Part shown: positions 24,885-32,996 of the stretch, piece by piece
How the letters are laid out: every line of letters starts with the position of its first letter
Position numbering within the stretch: position 1 is the stretch's first letter
Assembly (NCBI GenBank): GCA_947176915.1
Contig: CAMWSM010000025.1
Coordinates: forward strand, 1 to 33,293
Length of the DNA stretch: 33,293 nucleotides
Direction: 5' to 3'
From: an uncultured Porphyromonadaceae bacterium
GTDB taxonomy: Bacteria; Bacteroidota; Bacteroidia; Bacteroidales; Muribaculaceae
Translations under genes and position numbers: made by a program
Notes under the pieces: generated by a model
The model's input: only the letters and a program-made list of their open reading frames with translations
Database searches by the model: none
What the model was told of the DNA's origin: nothing

Positions 24885-26540
24885 TTAGATCTCCTTATCG
24901 TGTTCCAACAGAAGCGTCATCGAAGGACGGTCGCATATTTCAGAAGGACCGAAATACTGAATAGGACCCGGATACTGATAGAGAGTATTCAATGCGAGGG
25001 TCTCACGCATGGAAGCGAACTTCAGGTAGGGACGACCGTTAAGGTTTACGAGTGCCTTCTGGATAACAGGCTTCATCTTACCATTACGACGCTCCATATT
25101 CATCATCATGGTGATTGGAATGCCGCCGGCAATCCAGTTCTCAGACTTGTCGGTAAGGTTACGCACAGAACTCATATAGCCTGTAAGACCGGCATTAATA
25201 AGCATGGCAGCGTTGAAACCGAGAGCGTAAGTATAGTCGGCATCAAAGTTAGTCGGGTCGGCGCAACGTCCTTCATAGCCGAAGAAGTGGTGCTGAGCGT
25301 TAAATTTGCCTGAATACTGACCAATCTCTGCCATCTCCTCCAGACGCTGAGCCACCATCTGGCTTAAGAGGCTCTCTGTCTGAATAAGCGAAACCTGTAC
25401 ATTACCGTGGCTGTCGCGGTCAAGGCTAAGCTGAAGAGCTATTGTGGTCGGCAAGCTCTTATAAAGCTCAGCATTTGCTCCTGTGAGGAATGAATGGATT
25501 TTTTCAAGCTTCTCTTCATTCTCAAGTCCGTCAAGTTCTGCTCCATGATGAGCAAGCACATCATTAAGTTCTGCAATAAGGTCTTTCATTGAAGGAATGA
25601 ACTCGATAAGACCTTCCGGCACAAGGACAGTACCGAAGTTCCAGCCCAGTTTGGCACGCTCAGAGATTACATAACAGATATAGTTGACAATGTTATCGAG
25701 AGTCATGCGCTTTGCAAGCACCTCCTCAGAGATAAGACAGATGTTTGGCTGAGTCTCAAGAGCACATTCAAGAGCGATATGGGAAGCGGAACGACCCATG
25801 AGCTTAATGAAGTGGTAGTATTTTTTTGCAGAGTTACAGTCGCGCTGAATATTGCCGATCACCTCGCTATACACTTTACAAGCAGTATCAAAACCGAAAG
25901 AGGTCTCTATCCATTTGTTCTTGAGGTCGCCATCGATGGTTTTAGGCACACCAATCACTTGTACCCCTGCCCCTATATTCTGATAATACTCAGCGAGGAC
26001 AGCAGCATTGGTGTTGGAATCATCACCGCCAATGATTACGAGGGCTTTTATGTTAAGTTCTTTAAGACATTTCAAGCCGGCTTCGAACTGCTCGGGAGTC
26101 TCAAGTTTTGTACGTCCTGAACCGATGATGTCAAAACCGCCTGTGTTTCGATAATCCTTGAGGAAACCGGCTGTAATTTCCATATACTGATGATTGATGA
26201 AGCCGGAAGGACCCATAAGAAATCCATAAAGGCGACATTCTTTATTAAGCCGCTTGATGCCATCGAAAATACCGCTCACTACGTTATGTCCGCCGGGAGC
26301 CTGGCCGCCTGAAAGAATTATGCCGACATTGAACGGCTCCTCTACTCTCTCCTCGTTGTCTGCTTCCTCAAACTGTACTATAGGAAGCCCATAAGTGTGG
26401 GGGAAAAGTTTCTTAATCTCCTCCTGATCGGCTACTGATTGGGTGGCTTCGCCGATATGGAGTTTCACCGGACCCTGAAGGGCTTTCGGAAGTTTGGGCT
26501 GATATTCCGCCCTTACTCTTTGAAGTGGACTCTTTTTCAT
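24885..26540 (-). CDS. pfp: Diphosphate--fructose-6-phosphate 1-phosphotransferase (PPi-PFK, long type)
   Basis: The enzyme phosphorylates fructose-6-phosphate with pyrophosphate, reversibly, in glycolysis. The 551-residue length and motifs fit the long PPi-PFK clade shared with plants and spirochaetes: LSGGQAPGGHNV (76-87), GGDDSNTNAA (171-180), PKTIDGDL (199-206) and MGRSASHIALE (248-258). The second Asp of GGDDS and the Lys of PKTID are the residues that distinguish PPi from ATP enzymes. It has its own promoter in the gap after kdsB and its own terminator. Confidence 0.96.
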   Translation of the reverse strand: MKKSPLQRVRAEYQPKLPKALQGPVKLHIGEATQSVADQEEIKKLFPHTYGLPIVQFEEADNEERVEEPFNVGIILSGGQAPGGHNVVSGIFDGIKRLNKECRLYGFLMGPSGFINHQYMEITAGFLKDYRNTGGFDIIGSGRTKLETPEQFEAGLKCLKELNIKALVIIGGDDSNTNAAVLAEYYQNIGAGVQVIGVPKTIDGDLKNKWIETSFGFDTACKVYSEVIGNIQRDCNSAKKYYHFIKLMGRSASHIALECALETQPNICLISEEVLAKRMTLDNIVNYICYVISERAKLGWNFGTVLVPEGLIEFIPSMKDLIAELNDVLAHHGAELDGLENEEKLEKIHSFLTGANAELYKSLPTTIALQLSLDRDSHGNVQVSLIQTESLLSQMVAQRLEEMAEIGQYSGKFNAQHHFFGYEGRCADPTNFDADYTYALGFNAAMLINAGLTGYMSSVRNLTDKSENWIAGGIPITMMMNMERRNGKMKPVIQKALVNLNGRPYLKFASMRETLALNTLYQYPGPIQYFGPSEICDRPSMTLLLEHDKEI

Positions 26541-26577
26541 TATTAACTTTTTACCTTAAGGTGATTTATTATGCTGA

Positions 26578-26608
26578 CAAAATTAGTGAATCTTATTGAA
26601 AAATGCAA
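26578..26608 (-). promoter_or_regulatory. PPi-phosphofructokinase promoter (TTG, 20 bases, TAATTTTG)
   Basis: On the minus strand TTG (26608-26606) and TAATTTTG (26585-26578) are 20 bases apart. The promoter starts 3 bases after the kdsB stop, so pfp can be transcribed independently. The leader would be about 30 bases. Confidence 0.8.
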
Positions 26609-26610
26609 CT

Positions 26611-27384
26611 TTATTTTTCATCTTTACCCTCTTGTGAAGCAAGCCATCTTTCAGCAGCCTCCAGGTCGGCGGGAGTATCAATCCCGATGGTTTGTTCGGG
26701 CGTAACTGCCGTCTTTATGCTATATCCGTTTTCAAGCCAACGAAGTTGCTCCAGACTCTCAGCCTTTTCAAGAGGACTTCTTTCAAGACGGGTGATTTCA
26801 CCCAGGACATCGCTTCGATAAGCATAGATTCCGACATGAGTGAGGAAAGTGTGCTTGTCAAGCCACTCCTTCCACTCCACACTTCTAATATAAGGAATTA
26901 TGCTTCGACTGAAATATAGAGCATTCCCATCCTCACCACACACTACCTTCACGAGGTTAGGATCGAACAATGCCTCAAAACCAAGATTTTTATCAAATTC
27001 CCTGACGAGAGTTGCAAGACCGACCCCATCCTCTTCAAAACACTTCATAAGTGCCTTAATCTGTGAAGGAGCGATAAAAGGCTCATCGCCCTGAACATTG
27101 ATTATCACATCAGCCGGTTTCCCAAGTTTACAGAATGCCTCATACACCCTGTCGGTGCCACTTTTGTGGTCAGGTGAGGTCATAACTGCGGTAAATCCTG
27201 CTTTCTCCACACAATCACGTATCCGCTCATCATCGGTAGCGACTGCAACGGTGGCACCGGTTTCGGCAGCCCTACGGCACACTCTCACAATCATCTCCTC
27301 TCCTCCGATCTTTGCGAGAGGTTTCCCCGGGAAACGACTTGACCCGTAACGCGCCGGTATAATCACGATAAATCTTCTATCCAT
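26611..27384 (-). CDS. kdsB: 3-deoxy-manno-octulosonate cytidylyltransferase
   Basis: KdsB activates Kdo as CMP-Kdo for transfer to lipid A. The 257-residue protein shows the family motifs: IPARYGSSRFPGKPL (9-23), VATDDERI (48-55), HKSGTDRVYEA (73-83), INVQGDEPFI (95-104), GIYAYR and SLEQLRWLENG. It is the last gene of a minus-strand operon with a flippase-like membrane protein (21-base gap) and a GT4 glycosyltransferase, consistent with an envelope role. Confidence 0.96.
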   Translation of the reverse strand: MDRRFIVIIPARYGSSRFPGKPLAKIGGEEMIVRVCRRAAETGATVAVATDDERIRDCVEKAGFTAVMTSPDHKSGTDRVYEAFCKLGKPADVIINVQGDEPFIAPSQIKALMKCFEEDGVGLATLVREFDKNLGFEALFDPNLVKVVCGEDGNALYFSRSIIPYIRSVEWKEWLDKHTFLTHVGIYAYRSDVLGEITRLERSPLEKAESLEQLRWLENGYSIKTAVTPEQTIGIDTPADLEAAERWLASQEGKDEK

Positions 27385-27405
27385 TTTAAGTTTGATTATA
27401 AGAAT

Positions 27406-28491
27406 CTAATTAGAGGTCTTCTTCCCCTTGAATCTCGTCACTGTCTTCTTCAACCATTCAGGCACGAGCACTGCTCCTATGCAAAGATAAACATAGTAGG
27501 ATATGATGCGCCAGAAGATCGCGAGAATGAGAGCCATGCCCGCTGTAGGTATGAAATCGGCATAATACTCGGAGAAGAGCCATTCGCTGACTCCCGATCC
27601 ACCCGGTGTAGGACTCACCATAAGCACTACCCAAATGACGAACTCACGCGCAAAAATCACCCATTGATGAGCATTCTCCTGTGGAAGAAAACCTAAGAAG
27701 AGAGCGTTTACAACAAGATAACGTGATGTCCATGACAAGGCAGTTCCCCCAAACACTTCAAGCCAGAATCGCATTGGTTTTGTACGCAATTCTTTTGAGG
27801 TTGCCACCATATTGTCGGCCAGTCCTGTCGCAGATGAGTTCCAGCGTTTAAGCCATTTCCACTGAAAAATCTTGTATATCACCTTCCTTATCCATTCAGG
27901 TTTCCAGATTATGCCGGAAAACAGGATAAATGTCCATACAAAAATTGCCGTATAGACAAGCCAAAATGTCAATCTTATTCCATGAGTAAAGGCGCCCCCT
28001 CCTGACGTGAATATCTCATGAGCAGGGGTAAACAGCACAATAATCGGACAAAATATGACAAAGAATAACTCGTCAAGAAAAAGTGTGGTAATCATAAGCG
28101 TCGTGGCTCGTCCGAATTCTATGCCCTGAGAATTAAGGAACACCATTCCGAGCGAACTGCCGCCGACAGCGGAAGGAGTGATACAGGAGGTGAACTCACA
28201 GAGGAAATCCACTTTGAACGCCTGGCTCCAGCGTAGCTGATGATCGGTCAAAGCCCTGAATCTCCAGCTTAATCCAAAGTCGCGACCCAGCATGCAAAGA
28301 AATGCCAGTACAATGCACGCCCATGTCCACCATGTGAAATGAATCCCTTTCCACACTTCCGCAAGATTTTCTTTTTTGGCATCGTGCCAGAACATCAGAA
28401 CGACCACCGTCAGGCCTATGATAACCGGCAGCAATACTTTCCATAAAGAAAATATATTTTTGTCTGACTGATTTTTCACCTCGTCTGTCAT
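27406..28491 (-). CDS. Flippase-like integral membrane protein (UPF0104 / LPG-synthase membrane-domain family)
   Basis: The 361-residue protein has about 8 membrane helices and matches the membrane domain of the MprF/AglD2-type family. Recognisable parts are RDFGLSWRFRALT (65-77), the conserved FTSCITPSAVGGSSLG segment (around 99-114), and a late VSPTPGGSGVSEW motif near 295. Stand-alone members lack the aminoacyl-transferase half and are thought to move or position lipids; the substrate here is unknown. It lies between the GT4 gene (61 bases upstream) and kdsB. Confidence 0.85.
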   Translation of the reverse strand: MTDEVKNQSDKNIFSLWKVLLPVIIGLTVVVLMFWHDAKKENLAEVWKGIHFTWWTWACIVLAFLCMLGRDFGLSWRFRALTDHQLRWSQAFKVDFLCEFTSCITPSAVGGSSLGMVFLNSQGIEFGRATTLMITTLFLDELFFVIFCPIIVLFTPAHEIFTSGGGAFTHGIRLTFWLVYTAIFVWTFILFSGIIWKPEWIRKVIYKIFQWKWLKRWNSSATGLADNMVATSKELRTKPMRFWLEVFGGTALSWTSRYLVVNALFLGFLPQENAHQWVIFAREFVIWVVLMVSPTPGGSGVSEWLFSEYYADFIPTAGMALILAIFWRIISYYVYLCIGAVLVPEWLKKTVTRFKGKKTSN

Positions 28492-28552
28492 ACAAACAAT
28501 CTATTTAGGATATTAATTCAGGATTAATTTTTCAAATCAAACCGCCTGCCCG

Positions 28553-29749
28553 TCATTTGCGGGAGGTTGTATTGATAAGAGTCTCATAGCGATCGTTCAC
28601 TTCACCCACTACATCCTCCCAACTCCTGACTAACGTATTACGCGCCTCTATTCCAACCCTCATCACTTTCTGCCTGTCGAGAGCAAGATTAGAAATCAGA
28701 CGGGCAAATTCCTCGGGTTGCTTATTTACAAGAAAACCATTTCTTCCATCGTCGACCACTTCTGCAGAGGTAGAACCTTTCAGAAGAATCGACGGAGTGA
28801 CCATAGCCGCGGCTTCCCTGACAACCAAAGGTGCATTATCATAAAAAGAGGGGAAGATAAACAGATCGCTGGCGGCATAATAGTCGCTCAGACGTCTACG
28901 TTCGGTAATCACTCCATTGAAAATCACCTTGTCAGCTAATCCCTTCTCTGTTACAATTTTTTGTATCTCGGAGGCTGCATAACCGTTTCCAACGAAATTC
29001 ATCCTAAAATCCACGCTGTCCTTTATTAAAGCCAGAGCCTCGACAATCACTCCTATCCCTTTTTCCCAGATGTGCTGACCGACAAAAAGAAGATTAAGTG
29101 TATCCTGAGGAAGACCAAGGCGCTTCCTGGCGTCAAGTTTGTAATCAGCTGGATTCCCTTTTATCAAAGATGCAAAATCATTTCCGTTTTCCACAACAGT
29201 AAGTTTCCCTTTGAACCCATACTCCCTGACCGTATCCTCCACGTATGCCTGCGGAATCCAGACTTCATCGCAGGCATTGAAAAAATTTAAGATCCTCTTC
29301 ATTATTATAGGCACTGCCCAAGGGAAATGCTTGAAAGAATGTTCAAGATCAGAGCGATATTTGGAATGGAATGTGCCGATCAATGGAATATGTTGATGCT
29401 TTTTAACATACACTGCCAGCCTACCGGAGGAGAAAGGACAATGGGAATGAAGAATACTGAAATCGGTTTTTCTCAAGCGGCTCCAAATAAAAGGATCAAG
29501 TTTAGGGTAGCCATAGCGATATGGCTTTCGAGATTGGATGGGGAGGGAAAAAAAGCGCATCACGTCATAAGGATACTCCCCTTTTACAGGGTTCCACGGC
29601 GTAACTACACAAGGCGTTTTCCCTAATCTCATGAGCCAATATACGTAATTCTCCACCGTCAGCGTGACTCCATCCATGATGGGAGGAAAACTGTCGTTGA
29701 AGATACCATACAGCCCTTTTTGGGTTGGATATTTTAACCAATAACTCAT
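28553..29749 (-). CDS. Glycosyltransferase family 4 (GT-B fold)
   Basis: The 398-residue protein has a typical GT4 acceptor loop near its start (LYGIFNDSFPPIMDGVT, 13-29), the mid-region HSHCPFSSGRLA and GTFHSKYRSD, and a C-terminal donor domain with NLLFVGQHIWEKG and FPSFYDNAPLVVREAAAM. In the last motif the usual first Glu is replaced by Asp. It resembles glycolipid-forming GT4 enzymes that act on diacylglycerol or phosphoinositides, but donor and acceptor are unknown. The start at 29749 leaves almost no leader after the promoter; the next Met (residue 25) would cut into the fold, so this start is preferred. Confidence 0.9.
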   Translation of the reverse strand: MSYWLKYPTQKGLYGIFNDSFPPIMDGVTLTVENYVYWLMRLGKTPCVVTPWNPVKGEYPYDVMRFFSLPIQSRKPYRYGYPKLDPFIWSRLRKTDFSILHSHCPFSSGRLAVYVKKHQHIPLIGTFHSKYRSDLEHSFKHFPWAVPIIMKRILNFFNACDEVWIPQAYVEDTVREYGFKGKLTVVENGNDFASLIKGNPADYKLDARKRLGLPQDTLNLLFVGQHIWEKGIGVIVEALALIKDSVDFRMNFVGNGYAASEIQKIVTEKGLADKVIFNGVITERRRLSDYYAASDLFIFPSFYDNAPLVVREAAAMVTPSILLKGSTSAEVVDDGRNGFLVNKQPEEFARLISNLALDRQKVMRVGIEARNTLVRSWEDVVGEVNDRYETLINTTSRK

Positions 29750-29758
29750 TTACGTCTG

Positions 29759-29789
29759 CAAAATTAAGGGATTCTGCCTTTATATGCAA
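29759..29789 (-). promoter_or_regulatory. Promoter of the GT4 / flippase / kdsB operon (TTG, 20 bases, TAATTTTG)
   Basis: On the minus strand TTG (29789-29787) and TAATTTTG (29766-29759) are 20 bases apart. The -7 element ends only 9 bases before the ATG, so the mRNA would be leaderless or nearly so. The -33 element touches the end of the tRNA-Cys terminator. Confidence 0.75.
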
Positions 29790-29820
29790 AAAATTCCACC
29801 CCTTTTGGGATGGAATTTTT
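29789..29820 (-). terminator. tRNA-Cys terminator
   Basis: AAAAATTCCA pairs with TGGAATTTTT, with an inner CCC/GGG and a four-base loop. On the minus strand it starts 7 bases after the tRNA 3' end and carries its own U-tract. Confidence 0.85.
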
Positions 29821-29827
29821 ATTCTTG

Positions 29828-29898
29828 AGGTGCCAACCAGATTCGAACTGGTGTGAACGGTTTTGCAGACCGGTACCTAACCACTCGGACATGGCACC
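29828..29898 (-). tRNA. tRNA-Cys (anticodon GCA)
   Basis: The minus strand folds as a 71-base tRNA: acceptor arms GGTGCCA and TGGCACC with discriminator T, D-loop GAGTGGTTAGGTA, anticodon loop CTGCAAA with anticodon GCA, and T arm CCAGTTCGAATCTGG. CCA is not encoded. It has its own consensus promoter and terminator, so it is a single-gene transcript. Confidence 0.97.
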
Positions 29899-29934
29899 TA
29901 ATAAGGCTTAGCCGTCTCTTCGGCTTTGCGACTG

Positions 29935-29965
29935 CAAAATTAACACTAAAAAATCATTCCTCCAA
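29935..29965 (-). promoter_or_regulatory. tRNA-Cys promoter (TTG, 20 bases, TAATTTTG)
   Basis: On the minus strand TTG (29965-29963) and TAATTTTG (29942-29935) are 20 bases apart and 36 bases before the tRNA. It begins 24 bases after the HU-LysM stop; no terminator was seen between them. Confidence 0.8.
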
Positions 29966-29988
29966 ATTTTTTCGTAATTTTTTAGGAA

Positions 29989-31104
29989 TCATTTTTTAAA
30001 TTTTTCATAAATCACTACCCCTTTGTGTTTTATCTCCTTGATCTGAGATTCGTTTTTCGGATCTACATGGTATTTTGAAAGCGGAGGCACTACTACCCTT
30101 GTTCCGGGTTTTATCCTGTCGGGATGACCAAGTATAGCCTTGTTTTCTTCATATATGATAGGCCATAGATTAAAATTTCCATAATGTTCCTTGGCTATTG
30201 TCGTGAGATAGCGGGTAGTGGTGACAGTGTCATAAACGGGAGCCGCTTCCTTTCCATCCCCTTTTTTCTCATCAGTATTGAGATCGGAGGGTTGAGTTGG
30301 AACGACATCCTCGCTTTCTGAAACTGTCATTGGCGAGATTTTCTCCTCAAGGCTATCAAAAGGTAGCGGATCCTGTTTGGCGGATTGAACTTTAACAGAT
30401 TGAATTGCATCCGCACTATCTTTATTTCCTCTATACGGAAAAAGACCCATATAATAGGCTCCAATACCTATTCCACACACAACTGCCACTGCCACAAGGA
30501 AACCAACAAAAAAGCCTTTGGCGAAACGAAAGCGGGAAAGCTCGGAGAGCTCGGAATTATCGGAGCCCTCGGACTTTTCGGAATTATCGGACTTTTCGGA
30601 ATTATCGGAATTATCGGATAGCGTCGAGGTTTCAGAGGACTCCGAGAGCTCCGAGAATTCCGAGGACTCCGAGGACTCCGAGAGCTCCGAGAATTCCGAG
30701 GACTCCGATAATTCCGATAACTCCGATAATTCCGAGAGCTCCGAGGGCTCTGATGTCCCTTCCAGCTGAGAAATCGGCATATCATCCGGAATCTCCATTG
30801 CCTCAAAAGCTTCAAAGGGCTGGTTAACCCTTGCAGCCAGAGCCTTGCCGGCAACAAATATAATCTTTCGGTGCTGAGGAATTTCGTATTCCTCCCCGGT
30901 TGATACATTCACACTCTTCCGAGACTCCACATCTATCACCTTGAATGTCCCGAAACCCTTTATGCGAATATTCTCTCCTTTTTCAAGTTCAGTCTCCAAT
31001 ATTCGCATAAAAGTCTTTAGAAACTTTTCGCAAATATCTTTCTGCTTTCCGGTTGCGAGAGCAAGCAATGCGACAAGTTCCTGCAGAGTCACCTTAGTTT
31101 CCAT
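29989..31104 (-). CDS. Membrane-anchored HU-family DNA-binding protein with LysM domain
   Basis: The 371-residue protein has four parts. Residues 1-95 are an HU/IHF domain with IRIKGFGTFKV (46-56) and the DNA-arm region ending AGKALAARVN (85-94). Residues 118-190 are a Ser-acidic repeat (SEL, SES, SEF, SDN, SEK). One membrane helix spans about 197-219, preceded by Arg/Lys. After a polar linker, residues 295-341 form a LysM domain (TTIAKEHYGN, then NKAILGHPDRIKPGTRVVVP). With the basic residues before the helix and HU inside, LysM would face the periplasm, so the protein could link DNA to peptidoglycan. It overlaps the upstream HU gene by 11 bases. HU-LysM architecture fits Bacteroidales annotation, but its role is inference. 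Confidence 0.88.
   Translation of the reverse strand: METKVTLQELVALLALATGKQKDICEKFLKTFMRILETELEKGENIRIKGFGTFKVIDVESRKSVNVSTGEEYEIPQHRKIIFVAGKALAARVNQPFEAFEAMEIPDDMPISQLEGTSEPSELSELSELSELSESSEFSELSESSESSEFSELSESSETSTLSDNSDNSEKSDNSEKSEGSDNSELSELSRFRFAKGFFVGFLVAVAVVCGIGIGAYYMGLFPYRGNKDSADAIQSVKVQSAKQDPLPFDSLEEKISPMTVSESEDVVPTQPSDLNTDEKKGDGKEAAPVYDTVTTTRYLTTIAKEHYGNFNLWPIIYEENKAILGHPDRIKPGTRVVVPPLSKYHVDPKNESQIKEIKHKGVVIYEKFKK
30542..30754. repeat. Two inverted arrays of a 9-bp unit (AATTCCGAT-like) inside the HU-LysM gene
   Basis: Nine units with TCGGA at their start (TCGGAATTA type) run from 30542 to 30622. After a 15-base spacer, thirteen units of the complementary orientation (AATTCCGAG, AGCTCCGAG, GACTCCGAT and so on) run from 30638 to 30754; the last is degenerate. 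The two arrays are inverted copies of the same 9-mer, and spacing keeps the reading frame. They encode Ser-Glu/Asp-X repeats on the coding strand and also in an antisense frame. Confidence 0.92.
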
Positions 31105-31375
31105 TCCGAATCTTTTGTTTTAATGAAGTTGACGGGCGAAAGGAAAGCACAATTTTAGGAGGAACAAGCAGACGTTTCCCTGAGGCAGGATGCACTGCCA
31201 CTCTTTCAAGTCGTTTTCTGGGCTCAAAAGACCCAAATCCGCTAAGATTGACGGTATCAAGATTTGAGGCACACTCCCCAACTACATTTGCAAGCCCTTC
31301 AATCAGAGTGTCCACCTCCTCCTTGCTAATCTCAAGTTCTTTAGACAGCATTTCAGTCAGTCGTTTGGTATCCAT
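31094..31375 (-). CDS. HU/IHF-family DNA-binding protein
   Basis: The 93-residue protein has the HU length and fold pattern: N-terminal helices (KRLTEMLSKELEISKEEVDTL begins at residue 4), the turn NLSGFGSFEPRKR (43-55), the arm VHPASGKRLLVPP (61-73) and a final FRPSTSLKQKI. It is divergent from housekeeping HU. Its 3' end overlaps the start of the HU-LysM gene by 11 bases, so the two are translationally coupled and may form heterodimers, as HU and IHF subunits often do; heterodimer formation is inference. Confidence 0.9.
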   Translation of the reverse strand: MDTKRLTEMLSKELEISKEEVDTLIEGLANVVGECASNLDTVNLSGFGSFEPRKRLERVAVHPASGKRLLVPPKIVLSFRPSTSLKQKIRNGN

Positions 31376-31400
31376 TTTCCCGTTTTTTTAAGTGAGTCTG

Positions 31401-31408
31401 CAAAAGTA
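31401..31408 (-). promoter_or_regulatory. Candidate -7 element of the HU / HU-LysM pair
   Basis: On the minus strand TACTTTTG matches TAnnTTTG 25 bases before the start at 31375. The triplet 20 bases upstream is GTG rather than TTG. It lies in the gap after the mscS-like gene. Confidence 0.55.
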
Positions 31409-31427
31409 GTAAAAATTTATTACATTT

Positions 31428-32996
31428 TCACTCAGCCGGGGTGGCAGGATGAGCCGGAGATGCCATTCCTCCCGTTACGGCTCCTGATGAAGGCTGTGCC
31501 TCCGGAGCAGCCGGTTCGGGGTTACTGACCGGCTGCATGGCTGCAGGTTGTGGGAATGCCGATTGCGGCATAGGGAAAGCAGGATTCTCCGGACTTCCGC
31601 CATTCTGAAAGAAAGGATAAGGCATTCCGAAAACAACATCCGGATTCTTGCCCGGACAGATATAGCCATCGATGATAGTGTCGCGTCCGGATGGGCTCTC
31701 ATAAGTATATAGATGGAAACGATAAAGCATAACTGCTATATGTTCAAACACCGCACTCATAATTGCTTCATACGGAATCCACTTTGAAGTAGACGTGAAG
31801 CAGTAGACTTGCAGAGGTATGCCGTAAGGAGTCTGAGCAAGAGTGGTAACAAAACAATCATTTCCTGCCCCGGTGCTTGCGATATTGGGATTAGCGTCGA
31901 GCCACATTTTCAGATATGCCCGGAACACTCCGAGATTAGTGTCAATGGAGCCATCGGCAAGACCTGCAGGATTAGCCGCATTCTGTTCCTTACCTTCGCT
32001 TCTCTGCTTTAATTTGGCATCAATCCAAGCCTTCATCATCGGAATCTTGGAGAATTCATCAAGCAGAGCCTGATCACACGGAACCACGCTGTCAGCATCA
32101 ATCATATAAGAACGCTGAATGCGGCGCGTATTGCTTTGCTGCATTGTACGATAATTAGTAAACCCATTGCTGACAAGATTGTAAGGAGGAAGAGTTGTTG
32201 TTGTCTTATCCCAGTTCAACACTTTCACTGCGGTCAGAGAAACTTCCGTTACGGTGCCATTTGCATCACCAACCTTTATCCAGTCCCCTACATGCAAGGA
32301 ATCATTTTCCGAAAGCTGCACTCCGGCTACCACACCCAATATACTGTCTTTGAAGACTAACATAAGGACCGCAGCGAATGCGCCAAGTCCGGCAAGCAGA
32401 GATGCAGGCGACTTATCAAATAGAATTGCGAGAATCACAATCGCAAATATTATCCATACCACTCCCTTTACAAGCTGTGCCAGACCATTGAGAGGAAGAT
32501 GACGTTTATTGGCACGCTCATTGATATGCTTCCATGTAACATTGACCAGCAAGGTTATACTGTTAGCCACTATATAACAGATATATATCCATGTCAGTCT
32601 TGTGAGCCAGGTAGCCAATGAAAGTTTTCCATTCAGCGTTATCTCAATAAAGATTAGGAAAACTATCGCAGGAATCAGTCGTGAAGTCTTTGTGAAGAAA
32701 CCCTCCTCGACAAGGTATCCGTAGACGGCTGCGTGAAGATGCTTTCCCAGACGGTTCATAATTGCCATCAGAATCCATTTCACAATATAGCCTACTCCAA
32801 TCGCAATAAGGAAGACCAAAGCCGCATAGACAACAGTTGTCATTGTCTCGTTATTTTCCAAGCCTACGAGAGACAGAAGGAAATGCACAAGCTTCATGAG
32901 AAGATGTGCGATAGCATACGTGCTCTCCTGAGCGGGTTCGGACAGTTCTACTTTAGGAATAGCAGCTGCCGCTTCATGAATCTGTTCGGGGATCAT
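31428..32996 (-). CDS. MscS-family mechanosensitive channel (YbdG-like)
   Basis: Such channels open under membrane tension to release solutes during osmotic downshock. The 522-residue protein has about five membrane helices. The pore-lining helix and hinge are AGLGAFAAVLMLVFKDSILG (205-224 region), followed by the beta domain with LHVGDWIKVGDANGTVTEV and LPPYNLVSNGFTNY. The size and the long cytoplasmic part fit the YbdG branch better than small MscS. The last 64 residues (about 459-522) are a Pro/Ala/Gln-rich low-complexity tail not needed for the fold. It is upstream of the HU pair on the same strand, with a 52-base gap holding a candidate promoter. Confidence 0.9.
   Translation of the reverse strand: MIPEQIHEAAAAIPKVELSEPAQESTYAIAHLLMKLVHFLLSLVGLENNETMTTVVYAALVFLIAIGVGYIVKWILMAIMNRLGKHLHAAVYGYLVEEGFFTKTSRLIPAIVFLIFIEITLNGKLSLATWLTRLTWIYICYIVANSITLLVNVTWKHINERANKRHLPLNGLAQLVKGVVWIIFAIVILAILFDKSPASLLAGLGAFAAVLMLVFKDSILGVVAGVQLSENDSLHVGDWIKVGDANGTVTEVSLTAVKVLNWDKTTTTLPPYNLVSNGFTNYRTMQQSNTRRIQRSYMIDADSVVPCDQALLDEFSKIPMMKAWIDAKLKQRSEGKEQNAANPAGLADGSIDTNLGVFRAYLKMWLDANPNIASTGAGNDCFVTTLAQTPYGIPLQVYCFTSTSKWIPYEAIMSAVFEHIAVMLYRFHLYTYESPSGRDTIIDGYICPGKNPDVVFGMPYPFFQNGGSPENPAFPMPQSAFPQPAAMQPVSNPEPAAPEAQPSSGAVTGGMASPAHPATPAE

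Noticed and set aside
28553..29898. Genomic island inserted at tRNA-Cys
   Set aside because: No integrase, direct repeat of the tRNA end or composition change was seen; the flanking genes are core envelope genes.
30518..30769. Antisense Ser-acidic ORF as a real gene
   Set aside because: It lies wholly inside the HU-LysM gene, starts with TTG, and follows from the repeat unit reading as Ser-acidic on both strands. It is kept only as a finding about the repeat.
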